Of a stretch of 33,500 nt of DNA, positions 17,711 through 26,865 are shown piece after piece. Positions within the stretch are counted from its first letter, which is position 1; each line of letters starts with the position of its first letter. The notes beneath the pieces are model-generated. The model saw only the letters and a program-made list of their open reading frames with translations. It was not told the DNA's origin and did not search any database. The translations under genes were made by a program, and so were the position numbers. This stretch comes from Deltaproteobacteria bacterium (GTDB lineage: Bacteria; Desulfobacterota; Binatia; UTPRO1). Where the stretch lies: positions 1 to 33,500 of the forward strand of contig JADYZW010000061.1 in the NCBI GenBank assembly GCA_020852955.1. Direction: 5' to 3'.

Positions 17711-17876
17711 GCCGGGGCCCGATCGATCAGATTTCTCGCGGAGTTCCGCGGGGGATCCCTGAGAAACTTTCTTGCGACACAGCGGGCGCGCTGCTAAACG
17801 CCAGGGCACGGCGCTGGCCGCACGAGATGGACGTGCGGTCGCGTCCGGCCCACCCAACCCGTCGCAAGGAGGCATC

Positions 17877-19553
17877 ATGCGCATCAAAGGGATCCTCTCC
17901 ATCGGTCTTCTCCTCGTCGTCGCTCTGGGATTCGCGTGGGTTCCGGAAGCCCGCGGCTTCGGCTGCCAGGCGAGCGGCTCGCTGCCGATCTTCCCGAGCG
18001 ACGGGACGGATTGCCCGAACGCGCTGCACCTGAACGACGAGATCGACATCCTCGTGACCGCGACCAACAGTTCCTCGTCGGTTCCGCCCGGTACGAACGT
18101 GCCCGCGAAGCTCGCGAACGTCTGCGTCGGGGGGACCAACAACGGCGCCGCGTGTACGCAGTCGACCGACTGCAACAGCCTCGTGTGCGGGGCCGCGGTC
18201 GTCTACACGCTCGCGTGCACCGATACAACGTGCGCGGCGGAGCTGCCGGGCGTCCTCACCTTCGTGCCGGTGAACGCGAACGGCTGCGTGAGCAACCATC
18301 CCAACGTGGTGAGCTGCTCGCTCAATCTCGACGATCCGACCGGCAACACGGTCGACATCCGGGTGGACGCGAGCGGCGTCCCGCTCGCGGCGGGGGCGCT
18401 CAATTTCCCGATCGCGACGATTCGCGCCAAGGCGACCGCGGAAGTGCCGTTCTCGATGGCAAATCCCTGCGGGCAGTTCGGCACGCGCGCCGACACGTCG
18501 GGCAATTCGATCGTGACGACCGACGCGAATTGCAGCGCGGTCGCGACCGGCGGCGCGCAGGGCAGCAGCAACCTCTTCCTGCCGCAGCCGACGGCGACGC
18601 CGACGCCGACCGCCACGGTCACGGCCACGCCGACGCCGACGGCGACCGAGACGCCGACCCCGACCCCGACGGCCACGGAGACCGCGACCCCGACCGTGAC
18701 CGTGACCCCGACGCCGACCCCGACCGCCACGGAGACCGCCACTCCGACCGCGACCGAGACGGCCACGCCGACACCGACGGAGACCGCGACGCCCACGGAG
18801 ACGCCGACGGCGACGATCACGGTCACGCCGACCGAGACGCCGACCGCGACCCGGACGCAGACGCCGACGCCCACCCCGACCGCCTCGACGCCGCCGCCCG
18901 GCCGGCACTACCAGTGCTACGAGGTGCACCAGGGGCCGCAGAACCGCCGGCAGGTGACGCTCGCGGATCTCTTCAGTGACGGGACGGTCACGGTGGGGCG
19001 CGCCAAGCGGATCTGCAATCCGGCGGACAAGCGGGACGAGGATCCCGACGCGCCGAGCGACGTCAACCACTTGCTGAGCTACGAGATCTCGCAGGCGGGC
19101 TTCGTCCCGGTGAAGGGCCTCCACGTCGTGAACCAGTTCCAGGACGCGGTGATCACCCTCGCGCGTCCGGACTACATGATGGTGCCGTCGGCGAAGGATC
19201 TGACCGCGACGCCGCCGTTGCTGCCGCCCGCGATCAACCACTTCAAGTGCTACACGATCGAGCGCTCGCGGTTCCGCGCCTCGGACATCAAGGTGGATGA
19301 TCAGTTCGGCACCTTGAACGTCGACATCAAGCGTCCGGTGCGCTTCTGCGCGGCGGCCGACAAGAACGGGGAGGGCATCGTCGACCCGTCGGCCAACCTG
19401 ACCTGCTACCACGTGCGCCAGGCGTCCGGACCGCGGTTCCGCGGCCCGGCGGGAGGCATCTTCACGACGAACCAGTTCGGCTCGGCGGCGTTCAGGGTGT
19501 TCGGTCCGCGCGAGCTCTGCGTTCCGACGCAGATCCTGAACCCGACCCCCTAG
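17877..19553 (+). CDS. Secreted Cys-containing protein with Thr-Pro linker and tandem CYxV...NQF...C repeats
   Basis: This is a 558-residue exported protein. A signal peptide spans about residues 1-26 ([16 protein letters not shown] core). An N-terminal domain with several cysteines follows, including the [19 protein letters not shown] motif that recurs in secreted proteins of deltaproteobacteria-like lineages. A Thr-Pro linker runs from about 238 to 340. The C-terminal half is built of repeated units in which a CY pair, a (D/N)QF and a Cys recur ([35 protein letters not shown]). The start is set by an AAGGAGG site at 17866-17872. A weak promoter candidate, TTGCGA (17772) and TAAACG (17795) with a 17-bp spacer, lies upstream. 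The function is unknown; it is probably surface-associated. Confidence 0.86.
   Translation: MRIKGILSIGLLLVVALGFAWVPEARGFGCQASGSLPIFPSDGTDCPNALHLNDEIDILVTATNSSSSVPPGTNVPAKLANVCVGGTNNGAACTQSTDCNSLVCGAAVVYTLACTDTTCAAELPGVLTFVPVNANGCVSNHPNVVSCSLNLDDPTGNTVDIRVDASGVPLAAGALNFPIATIRAKATAEVPFSMANPCGQFGTRADTSGNSIVTTDANCSAVATGGAQGSSNLFLPQPTATPTPTATVTATPTPTATETPTPTPTATETATPTVTVTPTPTPTATETATPTATETATPTPTETATPTETPTATITVTPTETPTATRTQTPTPTPTASTPPPGRHYQCYEVHQGPQNRRQVTLADLFSDGTVTVGRAKRICNPADKRDEDPDAPSDVNHLLSYEISQAGFVPVKGLHVVNQFQDAVITLARPDYMMVPSAKDLTATPPLLPPAINHFKCYTIERSRFRASDIKVDDQFGTLNVDIKRPVRFCAAADKNGEGIVDPSANLTCYHVRQASGPRFRGPAGGIFTTNQFGSAAFRVFGPRELCVPTQILNPTP
18590..18895 (+). repeat. Repeats encoding the Thr-Pro/Thr-Glu linker
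   Basis: Irregular ACGCCGACGCCGACC and GCGACCGAGACG units encode a linker of [14 protein letters not shown] type, with about 100 residues of Thr, Pro, Ala and Glu. It is similar in style to the linker at 15455-15830 in the neighbouring gene. Confidence 0.85.
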
Positions 19554-19573
19554 GCGGCGCGCAACCGTGAGGC

Positions 19574-19610
19574 ACGACGGTCCGGGGCACGCGGTGCTCC
19601 GGACCGTCGT
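19574..19610 (+). terminator. Strong stem-loop after the secreted protein gene
   Basis: ACGACGGTCCGG at 19574-19585 pairs with CCGGACCGTCGT at 19599-19610. The stem continues inward, with one G-U pair, to a 17-bp helix with a 3-nt loop. It starts 21 nt after the stop at 19553, between two convergent genes, so it could end transcription from both sides. The T-run is weak (CGTTG). Confidence 0.7.
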
Positions 19611-19798
19611 CGTTGCGGGTCGCGGGGTACGCCCCAGGGAAGCTCTGCACAGATCCCGCCCGGCTGCGAAGGCCGATCCATCCGCGAGCGACGGCGGCGC
19701 GGAGCGCTCGGCGGATCATCCGGAGACGCCGTCGCGCTCCGCGCCTTGCGCTCTCGGCGGCTCGACCTTCTCGCTCGGACGCGATCGGTGCAGTAGTA

Positions 19799-20728
19799 CT
19801 AGGGCATCACGGTGAAGCCGTCGGTGATCGGGCGGTGCGCCGCGAACCAGGGGGCGAGCTTCCGCGTCACCTCCTCGGTCGTCCAGTGGTCCTCGGTGGA
19901 GAACGAGGGCTCGAGCTTCGGCGCGCGGACGAGCGTGATGTCGCGGCCGTAGACGACGAGCACGTGGCCGGAGACGTTGGCGGCGTCCGGGGAGGCGAGG
20001 AATCCGACGAGCGGCGCCACGTGTTCCGGGGCGTAGTAGTCGAAGCCCGTCTCGGGCTTCGCGAACATCGCGGCCAGCGTGCCGGAGTCGTTCATGCGGG
20101 TGCGGGCGCGCGGCATGATGGCGTTGGCCGTGATCCCGTACTTCTCGAGCACCTGGGCCGCCGACATGGTCATGGCGACGATGCCGGCCTTGGCGGCGGC
20201 GTAGTTCGGCTGTCCGGCCGAGCCGAAGATGAACGCCTCGGAGGAGGTGTTGATGATGCGGCCGTACACCGCGCCGCCGGTTTCCTTGGCGTGGTTCCGC
20301 CAGTACTCGCTCGCGAAGCGCATCCCGCAGAAGTGCCCCTTCAGGTGCACGCGGATCACGCTGTCGAACTCGTCCTCGCTCATGTTGAAGATCATGCGGT
20401 CGCGGCAGAAGCCGGCGTTGTTGACCAGGATGTTGAGGTCGCCGAATGCCTCGATGGCGGTGCCGATCATGGCCTTCGAGTCGTTCCAGACGGCGACGTC
20501 CCCGAAGTGCGGGACGGCCTCGCCGCCGAGCGCCTTGATTTCGTCGACGACCGCGCGGGCGGGGCCCTCGTCGCGGCCGGAGCCGTCGCCCGCGGTGCCG
20601 AGGTCGTTGACGACGACGCGCGCGCCGAGGCGTGCCAGCTCCAGCGCTTCGACGCGGCCGAGGCCGCGCGCGGCGCCGGTGACCACGGCGACCTTGCCTT
20701 CGAGGGGAGTGCTCGTGGATGGGCTCAT
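19799..20728 (-). CDS. SDR, HSD17B4-type 3-hydroxyacyl-CoA dehydrogenase
   Basis: This is a 309-residue classical short-chain dehydrogenase. The cofactor motif TGAARGLG lies at residues 17-24, followed by a VVNDLG strand end, NNAG in LNILVNNAGFCRDR, the catalytic serine in IINTSSEA and YAAAK (YxxxK). The VVNDLG...GSGRDEGPA segment and the overall length of about 300 residues resemble the dehydrogenase part of peroxisomal multifunctional enzyme 2 and SDRs of the mycobacterial cholesterol region such as Rv3548c. The inferred role is oxidation of the side-chain 3-hydroxyacyl-CoA before thiolysis by the adjacent FadA5-like enzyme, one base upstream (TGACATG). It is the last gene of the minus-strand operon. 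Confidence 0.88.
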   Translation of the reverse strand: MSPSTSTPLEGKVAVVTGAARGLGRVEALELARLGARVVVNDLGTAGDGSGRDEGPARAVVDEIKALGGEAVPHFGDVAVWNDSKAMIGTAIEAFGDLNILVNNAGFCRDRMIFNMSEDEFDSVIRVHLKGHFCGMRFASEYWRNHAKETGGAVYGRIINTSSEAFIFGSAGQPNYAAAKAGIVAMTMSAAQVLEKYGITANAIMPRARTRMNDSGTLAAMFAKPETGFDYYAPEHVAPLVGFLASPDAANVSGHVLVVYGRDITLVRAPKLEPSFSTEDHWTTEEVTRKLAPWFAAHRPITDGFTVMP

Positions 20729-20729
20729 G

Positions 20730-21908
20730 TCAGAGGCGCTCCAGGATGGTGCCCGTCCCGATGGACGAGCCGCAGCACATGCTGATGTAGGCGGTGGTCT
20801 TGTCGCGGCGCTCGAGCTCGTGGAGCGCGGTGACCAGCAGGCGGCAGCCGGTCGCGCCGACCGGGTGGCCGAGGGCGATCGCGCCGCCGTTCACGTTCAG
20901 CTTGTCCATGTCGGCGCCGAAGACCTTGACCCAGGACAGCACGACGGCCGCGAACGCCTCGTTGATCTCGTAGAGGTCGATGTCGGAGAGCTTCATGCCC
21001 CACTTCTTCATCATGCGCTCGGTCGCGTCGATCGGCCCGTCGAGGAGGTAGTAGGGATCGCTGCCGACCACGACCTCGTGGAGGATGCGGGCGCGCGGCT
21101 TCAGGCCGAGCTGCGTGGCGCGCTCGGCGCTCATCCACAGGATGGCCGAGGCGCCGTCCGAGATCTGGGAGGCGCTGCCCGCCGTGTGGACGCCGCCTTC
21201 GACGAGGGTCGGGAGGGACGCCAGGCCCTCGGCCGTGCTGGCGCGGATGCCCTGGTCGGCGACGATGGTGCGCGTGGCGCCGGTCGGCGTCCCGTCGTCG
21301 TTCAGGACGGGGGCCTCGATCGGCAGGATCTCGCGCGTGAAGCGCCCCTCCTCGGTCGCCCGCATCGCCAGCTGCTGCGAGCGGAGGGCGAGCGCGTCGC
21401 ATTCCGCGCGCGTGATCCCGCGCTTCTTGGCGATGCGCTCGGCGGATTGGAACTGGTCGAGCGTCGAGTCCCACGGCCAATCGGCGGGTTGGAAGAAGCC
21501 AGGGCCGTGCATGACGTTGGCGCCGAGGCCGACGTGGCTCATGACCTCGACCCCGCAGGCGATGCCGACGTCGATGTCGCCCGAGCGTACGAGCGCGTGC
21601 ACGAGGTTGTTCGCCTGCTGACTCGATCCGCACTGGGTGTCGACGGTCGTGCCGGCGACGTTGTACTGCTTGCCGCGCGTCAGCCAGGCGTTGCGGGCGA
21701 CGTTGTTGGACTGCTCGCCCGCCTGGGTCACGCAGCCGCCGATGATTTGCTCGACCTCGGCGGGGTCGATCCCGGCGCGCTCGACGACGGCCTCCTGGAC
21801 CTTGGCCAGGAGATGCGTGGCGTGGAACGCGGAGAGGGCGCCCTTCGATCCGAACTTGCCCTTGCCGATCGGGGTCCGCAGCGCTTCGACGATGACGGCT
21901 TCTCGCAT
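20730..21908 (-). CDS. fadA5: Steroid beta-ketoacyl-CoA thiolase, FadA5-like
   Basis: This is a 392-residue thiolase. The nucleophilic Cys93 in TVDTQCGSSQQ falls at the same number I recall for FadA5. NEAFAAV, the histidine in GGAIALGHPVGATG and the C-terminal acid/base cysteine in MCCGSSIGTG are all present. The second half (GGVHTAGSASQISDGASAIL, then YYLLDGPIDATE) closely tracks FadA5-type steroid thiolases, which cleave acetyl-CoA from 3,22-dioxo-chol-4-ene-24-oyl-CoA. The ATG at 21908 has a GGAAGGAG site within the end of the Ltp2 gene. Eight bases separate it from the Ltp2 stop. Unlike the other Ltp-type proteins here, it keeps full thiolase chemistry. Confidence 0.93.
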   Translation of the reverse strand: MREAVIVEALRTPIGKGKFGSKGALSAFHATHLLAKVQEAVVERAGIDPAEVEQIIGGCVTQAGEQSNNVARNAWLTRGKQYNVAGTTVDTQCGSSQQANNLVHALVRSGDIDVGIACGVEVMSHVGLGANVMHGPGFFQPADWPWDSTLDQFQSAERIAKKRGITRAECDALALRSQQLAMRATEEGRFTREILPIEAPVLNDDGTPTGATRTIVADQGIRASTAEGLASLPTLVEGGVHTAGSASQISDGASAILWMSAERATQLGLKPRARILHEVVVGSDPYYLLDGPIDATERMMKKWGMKLSDIDLYEINEAFAAVVLSWVKVFGADMDKLNVNGGAIALGHPVGATGCRLLVTALHELERRDKTTAYISMCCGSSIGTGTILERL

Positions 21909-21916
21909 GGTGGTGC

Positions 21917-23086
21917 TCACTCCTTCCCGAGGATCATGGCGCTCGTGGGAACGCCGACGCCGGCGGTCACCAGCACGTGGTCGTTCTTCTTCGGCTGGTT
22001 GACCGACGTGCCGCGGACGAGGCGCACGCCTTCGTTCACGCCGTTCATGCCGTGGATGTACGCCTCGCTGAGCTGGCCGCCGTGGGTATTGGTGGGCAGG
22101 CGTCCCTCCCGGCGCAGCGTGCCGCCCTTGAGGAAGTCCTTGGCCTCGCCGCGGCCGCACAAGCCGAACGACTCGATCTGCCAGAGCACGATCGACGTGA
22201 AGGCGTCGTAGATGACGGCGGCGTCGAGGTCCTGCGGTCCGAGTCCGGACTGCGCGTAGATCTGCTTGGCCACGAGGTCCATCTCGGGCAGGCAGGAGAT
22301 GCTCGGCCGATAGAAGCTCGTCATCGACTCCTGGTCGGCGCCGGCGGCCTGCGCCACGCCCCGGACGATCGCCGGCTTCTGCTTCAGGTCCCGGGCGCGC
22401 TCGACGCTGGTCACGATCGCGGCGCAGGCGCCGTCGGTCTCCTGGCAGCAGTCGTAGAGGCGGAGCGGCTCCGCGATCCAGCGCGCCTCGTAGTACTCCT
22501 GCTTCGAAAGCGGGCGCTGATAAAAGAAGGCGGCGGGGTTGGTGACGGCGTGCTCGCGCGTCGCGATCGCGACCTCGGCGAGGTCGTCGGCGGTCGCGCC
22601 GTACTCGTGCATGTAGCGCTGCGTGAACATCGCGACCCAACTCGCCGGCGTCATCAGCCCGTAGGGCATGTACCAGCTCCAGTGGATCAGGTCGGAGGTG
22701 GCCACGCCCTCGGCGACGCCGGCGCTGTAACGCTGGCCGGAGCGGCCATTCAGGCCGCGATAGCAGACGACCACGTCGGCGACGCCGGTCGCGACCGCCA
22801 TGACCGCATGCTGCACGACGCCGATCGCCGCGCCGCCGCCGTGCGGAATGCGGTTGAAGAAGGTGAGGTCGCCGATGCCGACGGCGCGAGCCGCCTCGAT
22901 TTCGTCGGTCGTGTCGAGCGTGAAGGTCGTCATGCCGTCGACGTCCGACGGCGTGAGGCCGCAATCGTCGAGCGCGGCTTTGATCGCCTCCGCCGTGAGC
23001 TGCAGCTCCGAGCGGCCGGAGTTCTTGGAGAACTCCGTCTGGCCGATGCCGACGATGGCGGCTTCGTTGGTGAGCGTGGTCGGCAT
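21917..23086 (-). CDS. ltp2: Steroid side-chain retro-aldolase, Ltp2-like
   Basis: This is a 389-residue thiolase-fold aldolase. Ltp2 cleaves 17-hydroxy-3-oxo-4-pregnene-20-carboxyl-CoA to androstenedione and propionyl-CoA, and needs the DUF35 part of ChsH2 for activity. Near-diagnostic segments are AAIVGIGQTEFSKNSGRSEL, GLTPSDVDGMTTFT, RWIAEPLRLYDCCQETDGA, RARDLKQKP, NTHGGQLSEAYIHGMNG and TAGVGVPTSAMILG. The thiolase cysteine is absent. Tyrosines in YDAF and EAYIHG are candidates for the catalytic residues reported for Ltp2. ATG 23086 follows GAAGGA, 4 nt after the ChsH1 stop. The length equals mycobacterial Ltp2 within a few residues. Confidence 0.94.
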   Translation of the reverse strand: MPTTLTNEAAIVGIGQTEFSKNSGRSELQLTAEAIKAALDDCGLTPSDVDGMTTFTLDTTDEIEAARAVGIGDLTFFNRIPHGGGAAIGVVQHAVMAVATGVADVVVCYRGLNGRSGQRYSAGVAEGVATSDLIHWSWYMPYGLMTPASWVAMFTQRYMHEYGATADDLAEVAIATREHAVTNPAAFFYQRPLSKQEYYEARWIAEPLRLYDCCQETDGACAAIVTSVERARDLKQKPAIVRGVAQAAGADQESMTSFYRPSISCLPEMDLVAKQIYAQSGLGPQDLDAAVIYDAFTSIVLWQIESFGLCGRGEAKDFLKGGTLRREGRLPTNTHGGQLSEAYIHGMNGVNEGVRLVRGTSVNQPKKNDHVLVTAGVGVPTSAMILGKE

Positions 23087-23090
23087 GTGG

Positions 23091-23516
23091 TCAGTCCTTC
23101 GCGCGCGGCAGCGCCACGACAACCGTGCCGGTCACGTGGTCGCCCCAGGAGTTGCGGCCGGCGACGTCGACGTCGACCGTGCCGGCGGCGGCGTCCTTCT
23201 TCTTCACGACGCCCGTGATCTTCATGGTGTCGCCGGGAAGGTTCGGCGCTCCGAGCTTGATGGCGACCCGCTTCACGACCGCGTTCGGCCCGGCCCAGTC
23301 GGTGACGTAGCGGCCGACGAGCCCGTTGGTCGTGAGGATGTTCATGAAGACGTCCTGCATGCCCCCGGCCTGCGCCGCCGCCTTGTCGTGGTGGAGCGCG
23401 GTGAAGTCGCGCGAGGCGAGCGCCCCCGCCACCACGAGGGTCGTCGTGATCGGGATCGGCAGCTCCGGCAGGGTCGTGCCGACACCGACGTCGTCGAAAG
23501 CGAGAGTGGTCGTCAT
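23091..23516 (-). CDS. chsH1: MaoC-like hydratase subunit, ChsH1-like
   Basis: This is a 141-residue hot-dog-fold protein with the R-hydratase dyad in RDFTALHHD (Asp37, His42). VFMNILTTNGLVGRYVTDWAGP and GRNSWGDHVTGTV match what I recall of ChsH1 (Rv3541c) almost block by block. With ChsH2 it would form the hydratase that adds water to the 17(20)-double bond of the C3-side-chain steroid-CoA. ChsH1 carries the catalytic residues in that complex. The ATG overlaps the stop of the acyl-CoA dehydrogenase upstream (ATGA), and Ltp2 begins 4 nt downstream, giving the same order of chsH1 then ltp2 as the igr operon. Confidence 0.93.
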   Translation of the reverse strand: MTTTLAFDDVGVGTTLPELPIPITTTLVVAGALASRDFTALHHDKAAAQAGGMQDVFMNILTTNGLVGRYVTDWAGPNAVVKRVAIKLGAPNLPGDTMKITGVVKKKDAAAGTVDVDVAGRNSWGDHVTGTVVVALPRAKD

Positions 23517-24631
23517 GGGAGCTCCGCCGGGCCGCTCGCGGCCAGGTCGCGCCCGAGCCGGACCAGCTGCGGCGTCGCGCCGCCGAGCGCCAGCTCGAGG
23601 GATTTCGAATGCAGGAAGTAGCGGTGGATCGGGTAGTCGAGATCGACGCCGATCCCGCCGTGGAGGTGCTGGCAGGCGGCGGCGATGCGGGCGCCGCCGT
23701 CGGCGGCCCAGAACTTCGCGACCGCGCACGCGCGTGCGGCCGGCCGGCCTTCGGCGACGTGCTCGACGGCGCGCCACGTCGTCCAGCGCATCGCCTCGAG
23801 GTCGATGTAGCAGTCGGCGAGACGATGCTGCACCGCCTGGAAGGAGCCGATCGGCACGCCGAACTGGATGCGCTCGCGGGCGTAGCGCGCCGTCAGGTCG
23901 AGCGCGCGCTCCGAGACCCCGAGCTGCGTGGCGCAGATCGCGGCCAGCGTCGACGCGTGGAGGCGCGCCGCGGCGTCGGCCGCGGCGAGCGCGTCGGCGT
24001 CGGGAACCGCGGCGCCCGCGAGCGTGACGGTGAAGACCGGCTCGCCGGTCGAGAGCCGGTGCGGCGCGAGACGCACGCCCGCGGCCTGCGGATCGACGAG
24101 GAAGACGCGCGTCTCGCCGCCCGCTCGCGCCGGGACGAGGAGGCGGCGCGCGCGATCCGCGCCCGCCACCCAGCGCTTCTCGCCGGTGAGGATCCAGGCG
24201 CTCCCGTTGCGCTCGGCGTTCGCGGCGGGAGCCGCCGGGTCGCTCGTGCCCGCGTCGACGAGGGCGACGCCGAACTCCGCGTCGCCGGCCGCGATCGGCG
24301 GGAGCCACTCGCGCTGCTGCGCCTCGGTGCCGTCGCGCGCGAGGGCGAGCGCCCCGACGAGGGTCGAGAGGAACGCGCCCGGCGCGGCGACGCGGCCGAG
24401 TTCCTGGAGGAGCAGGCACGCCTCGGGGAGGCCGAGCCCCATGCCGCCGTGCGCGGCGGGGACGACGAGGCCGAGGAGTCCCGCATCGGCGAGGGTCGCG
24501 ACGAGCGCGGGATCGCGCCACGCGCCGTCGCGCTCGAGCTGCTTCAGGCGCTCGACCGTGACCTCCTTCTCGAGGATGCCGCGGGCGAGGTCGCGGACCG
24601 CCTTCTGGTCGTCGCTGAGCTCGAAGTCCAT
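23513..24631 (-). CDS. chsE1: Acyl-CoA dehydrogenase subunit, FadE28/ChsE1-like
   Basis: This is a 372-residue acyl-CoA dehydrogenase of the split, heterotetrameric type. It keeps the FAD-contact motif RIQFGVPIGSFQAVQH and ends with CQHLHGGIGVDLDYPIHRYF followed by LALGGATPQL, the same C-terminal pattern I recall for FadE28. No glutamate is seen at either usual catalytic position. The TEPxAGS substrate segment is also degenerate (VDAGTSDPAAP). In ChsE1-ChsE2 the active base comes from the other subunit, here the FadE29-like gene two places upstream. The ATG at 24631 follows GGAG, 5 nt after the ChsH2 stop. The sequence GC and alanine content is high, making the middle part divergent. Confidence 0.9.
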   Translation of the reverse strand: MDFELSDDQKAVRDLARGILEKEVTVERLKQLERDGAWRDPALVATLADAGLLGLVVPAAHGGMGLGLPEACLLLQELGRVAAPGAFLSTLVGALALARDGTEAQQREWLPPIAAGDAEFGVALVDAGTSDPAAPAANAERNGSAWILTGEKRWVAGADRARRLLVPARAGGETRVFLVDPQAAGVRLAPHRLSTGEPVFTVTLAGAAVPDADALAAADAAARLHASTLAAICATQLGVSERALDLTARYARERIQFGVPIGSFQAVQHRLADCYIDLEAMRWTTWRAVEHVAEGRPAARACAVAKFWAADGGARIAAACQHLHGGIGVDLDYPIHRYFLHSKSLELALGGATPQLVRLGRDLAASGPAELP

Positions 24632-24636
24632 CGCGG

Positions 24637-25614
24637 TCAGCTCCCGGCGGGGCGGAAGAAGGGCAACGTCATGCCGCCGTCGACCGGCGCGACGCTGAGC
24701 GCGACGCGCATGCCGATCGTCACGTCGGCGGGCGCGCAGCCGACGACGTTGGAGACGATGCGCGTCCCCTCGTCGAGCTCGATGACGGCGCAGACCAGGG
24801 GATAGTCGTAGCCCGGGAACTTCGGGTGGTGCAGGACCGTGTAGCTGTAGACCGTGCCGCCGCCCTTGGCGAACACGTGGTCCCACGCGACCGACTGGCA
24901 GGCGCCGCACATCGGGCGCGGCGGATGCCGGAGCACGCCGCAGGCCTTGCAGCGCTGGATCGGCAGGGCCCCTGTGGCGAGCGCGTCCCACCACCAGGCG
25001 TTGTCGTGGCCGCGCGGCGGCTTGAGGCGGGTCGGCTTCGCGGGCGCGCCGCCGCTCGTCGCGCTCGGCGCGGCCTGCGGTTGCTGGGCGGGCTTGAACT
25101 TCAGCACCCGGAAGAGCATCGAGCCGACCTCGGCGCCGTCCTGGTCGCGGTACACGTCGCGGGTGTTGATGAAGTAGCCGATGCCGAGCGCCGTCGCCTT
25201 CTCCTCGGAGATCGACTCGATGACCGTGGTGGCCGTGAGGCGATCGCCCGGACGGAGGTAGCGGACGTAGGTCTGGTCGCAGTTGGTCGCGACCACCGAC
25301 GTGTAGCCGTAGGAGCTCAGCAGCTCGTGCAGCTCGGTCTGCTTGTTCTTCCGCATCTTGGCCGGGTCGGCCATCTCGATGCCCATGAGCGTCCAGCCCT
25401 GCAGCATGGTGGGGGGCGCGACGATGCCGCCGTGGACGGTGCCGGCGGCGGCCGCCGCGTCGATGTACGCCGGGTTCTCGTCGCCCATGGCCTCGCACCA
25501 ATGGCGGATCATCGACTCGTTGACGGGCTCGGGCGCGGGCGTCGGCGGTCCGGTCTCGACGCCGACGTAGGCCTTGAGCTTCCGTTCGAGCTCCTGCTTG
25601 GGGTCGCTGCTCAT
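24637..25614 (-). CDS. chsH2: MaoC-DUF35 fusion, ChsH2-like
   Basis: This 325-residue, two-domain protein has an N-terminal MaoC/hot-dog domain at about 25-175 (MIRHWCEAMGDENPAY, then HGGIVAPPTMLQGW and RPGDRLTATTVIE). A Pro/Ala-rich linker of about 25 residues follows. The C-terminal DUF35 domain has its zinc ribbon formed by Cys222, Cys225, Cys236 and Cys239 and an OB-fold. This is the exact architecture of ChsH2 (Rv3542c). In that system the MaoC half pairs with ChsH1 for hydration and the DUF35 half activates Ltp2, so product passes straight to the aldolase. ATG 25614 follows GGAGAG. It lies 24 nt after the FadE29-like gene. Confidence 0.93.
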   Translation of the reverse strand: MSSDPKQELERKLKAYVGVETGPPTPAPEPVNESMIRHWCEAMGDENPAYIDAAAAAGTVHGGIVAPPTMLQGWTLMGIEMADPAKMRKNKQTELHELLSSYGYTSVVATNCDQTYVRYLRPGDRLTATTVIESISEEKATALGIGYFINTRDVYRDQDGAEVGSMLFRVLKFKPAQQPQAAPSATSGGAPAKPTRLKPPRGHDNAWWWDALATGALPIQRCKACGVLRHPPRPMCGACQSVAWDHVFAKGGGTVYSYTVLHHPKFPGYDYPLVCAVIELDEGTRIVSNVVGCAPADVTIGMRVALSVAPVDGGMTLPFFRPAGS

Positions 25615-25638
25615 CGTGTGCTCTCCAAGGGGCCGGGA

Positions 25639-26823
25639 TCAGCGGCGCTGCGCGCGTGGGAGGCCGAGGCCGGCCATGGCGATGATGTCGCGCTGCACTT
25701 CGTTCACGCCGCCGCCGAAGGTGAGGGTGGTCGCGCTGCGATACGCGTGCTCCAGCATGCCCCCGAAGAGCGCGCCAGGCTCGCCTTCGGGCACGAGACC
25801 CGCGGCGCCGACGATCTCGAGCAGGAGCCGGTAACACTCGACGAAGAACTCCGTGCCCATGACCTTCACGGCCGAGGCCTCCGCCATGGTGGGAACGCCG
25901 GCCGTGATCGCCCACGCCGAGCGCCAGTTGAGGAGCTTCAGGGCCTCGAGTTTGGCGTAGGCGCGGGCCAGGTTCTGCTGCACCCACGGGACGTCGAGCA
26001 TGCGGCCGCCGTCCGGCGACGCGGTCCCGTCGGCCCAGCTCCACACCTCGTCGAGCAGGCGGTCGGCGATGCCGGGCGTCGCGAGGGTGATCCGCTCGTG
26101 GTTCAACTGCGAGGTCACGAGGCGCCAGCCCTCGTGTTCGGGGCCGACGCGGTTCGCGATCGGCACCCGCACGCTCTCGTAGTAGGTCGCGTTGGTGCGC
26201 TCGCCGCCGAGTGTGTGGATCGGCGTCACCGAGAAGCCCGGCGTGGAGGTCGGAACCAGGATGATCGAGATGCCCTTGTGCTTCGGGGCGTCGGGATCGG
26301 TGCGGGCGGCCAGCCAGATGTAGTCGGCGTCCTGCGCGTGGGTGGTGAAGATCTTCTGGCCGTCGATCACGTAGTCGTCGCCGTCGCGGACGGCGCGCGT
26401 GGTGAGCGACGCCAGATCGGTGCCGGCGCCGGGCTCCGTGTAGCCGACGCCGAAGTGCAGCTCGCCCTTCAGGATGCGGGGCAGGAGGTCGCGCTTCTGG
26501 GCCTGGCTGCCGAACTGCATGATGGTGGGGCCGATCGTGTTGATCGCGATCACCGGCAGCGGCGCGCGCGCGCGGTAGGTCTCGTCCCAGAAGATGAACT
26601 GCTCGAGCGGAGTGCGGCCCTGGCCGCCGTACTCCTCCGGCCAGCCGATGCCGAGCCAGCCGTCGGCGCCCATGCGCCGGACCACCTCGCGGTAGACGGG
26701 ACCTCCGCAGTCCTGGATCTCGGCGTCGAGCGCGGCGCGGAGCTCGGGCGTGAAGAGCGTCTGGTAGTAGTCGCGGATCCGGCGGCGGAGCGCGTGTTGC
26801 TCCGGAGTGAAATCGAGATGCAT
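25639..26823 (-). CDS. chsE2: Acyl-CoA dehydrogenase subunit, FadE29/ChsE2-like
   Basis: This is a 394-residue acyl-CoA dehydrogenase subunit. GYTEPGAGTDLASLTTRAVR, GQKIFTTHAQDADYIWLAAR, DPDAPKHKGISIIL and TFGGGVNEVQRDIIA follow FadE29 closely. The glutamate in QLNHERI sits at the base position used by isovaleryl-type enzymes. The RxxFG FAD-contact motif is missing, and the FadE28-like partner supplies it. The two subunits therefore look complementary, as in alpha2beta2 ChsE1-ChsE2, which dehydrogenates the C3 side-chain steroid-CoA. It is the first gene of the seven-gene operon, with a KstR-type box 43-56 nt upstream of the ATG. The ribosome site is weak. Confidence 0.94.
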   Translation of the reverse strand: MHLDFTPEQHALRRRIRDYYQTLFTPELRAALDAEIQDCGGPVYREVVRRMGADGWLGIGWPEEYGGQGRTPLEQFIFWDETYRARAPLPVIAINTIGPTIMQFGSQAQKRDLLPRILKGELHFGVGYTEPGAGTDLASLTTRAVRDGDDYVIDGQKIFTTHAQDADYIWLAARTDPDAPKHKGISIILVPTSTPGFSVTPIHTLGGERTNATYYESVRVPIANRVGPEHEGWRLVTSQLNHERITLATPGIADRLLDEVWSWADGTASPDGGRMLDVPWVQQNLARAYAKLEALKLLNWRSAWAITAGVPTMAEASAVKVMGTEFFVECYRLLLEIVGAAGLVPEGEPGALFGGMLEHAYRSATTLTFGGGVNEVQRDIIAMAGLGLPRAQRR

Positions 26824-26865
26824 CGCTCGGTGGTCTCGTCGTGCCTGCGCGGCGGGCGCTAAAAA

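Noticed and set aside
17772..17800. TTGCGA-N17-TAAACG as promoter of the secreted Cys-containing protein
   Set aside because: The match to consensus is weak (4 of 6 and 3 of 6). It is noted with the gene but not listed as a feature.
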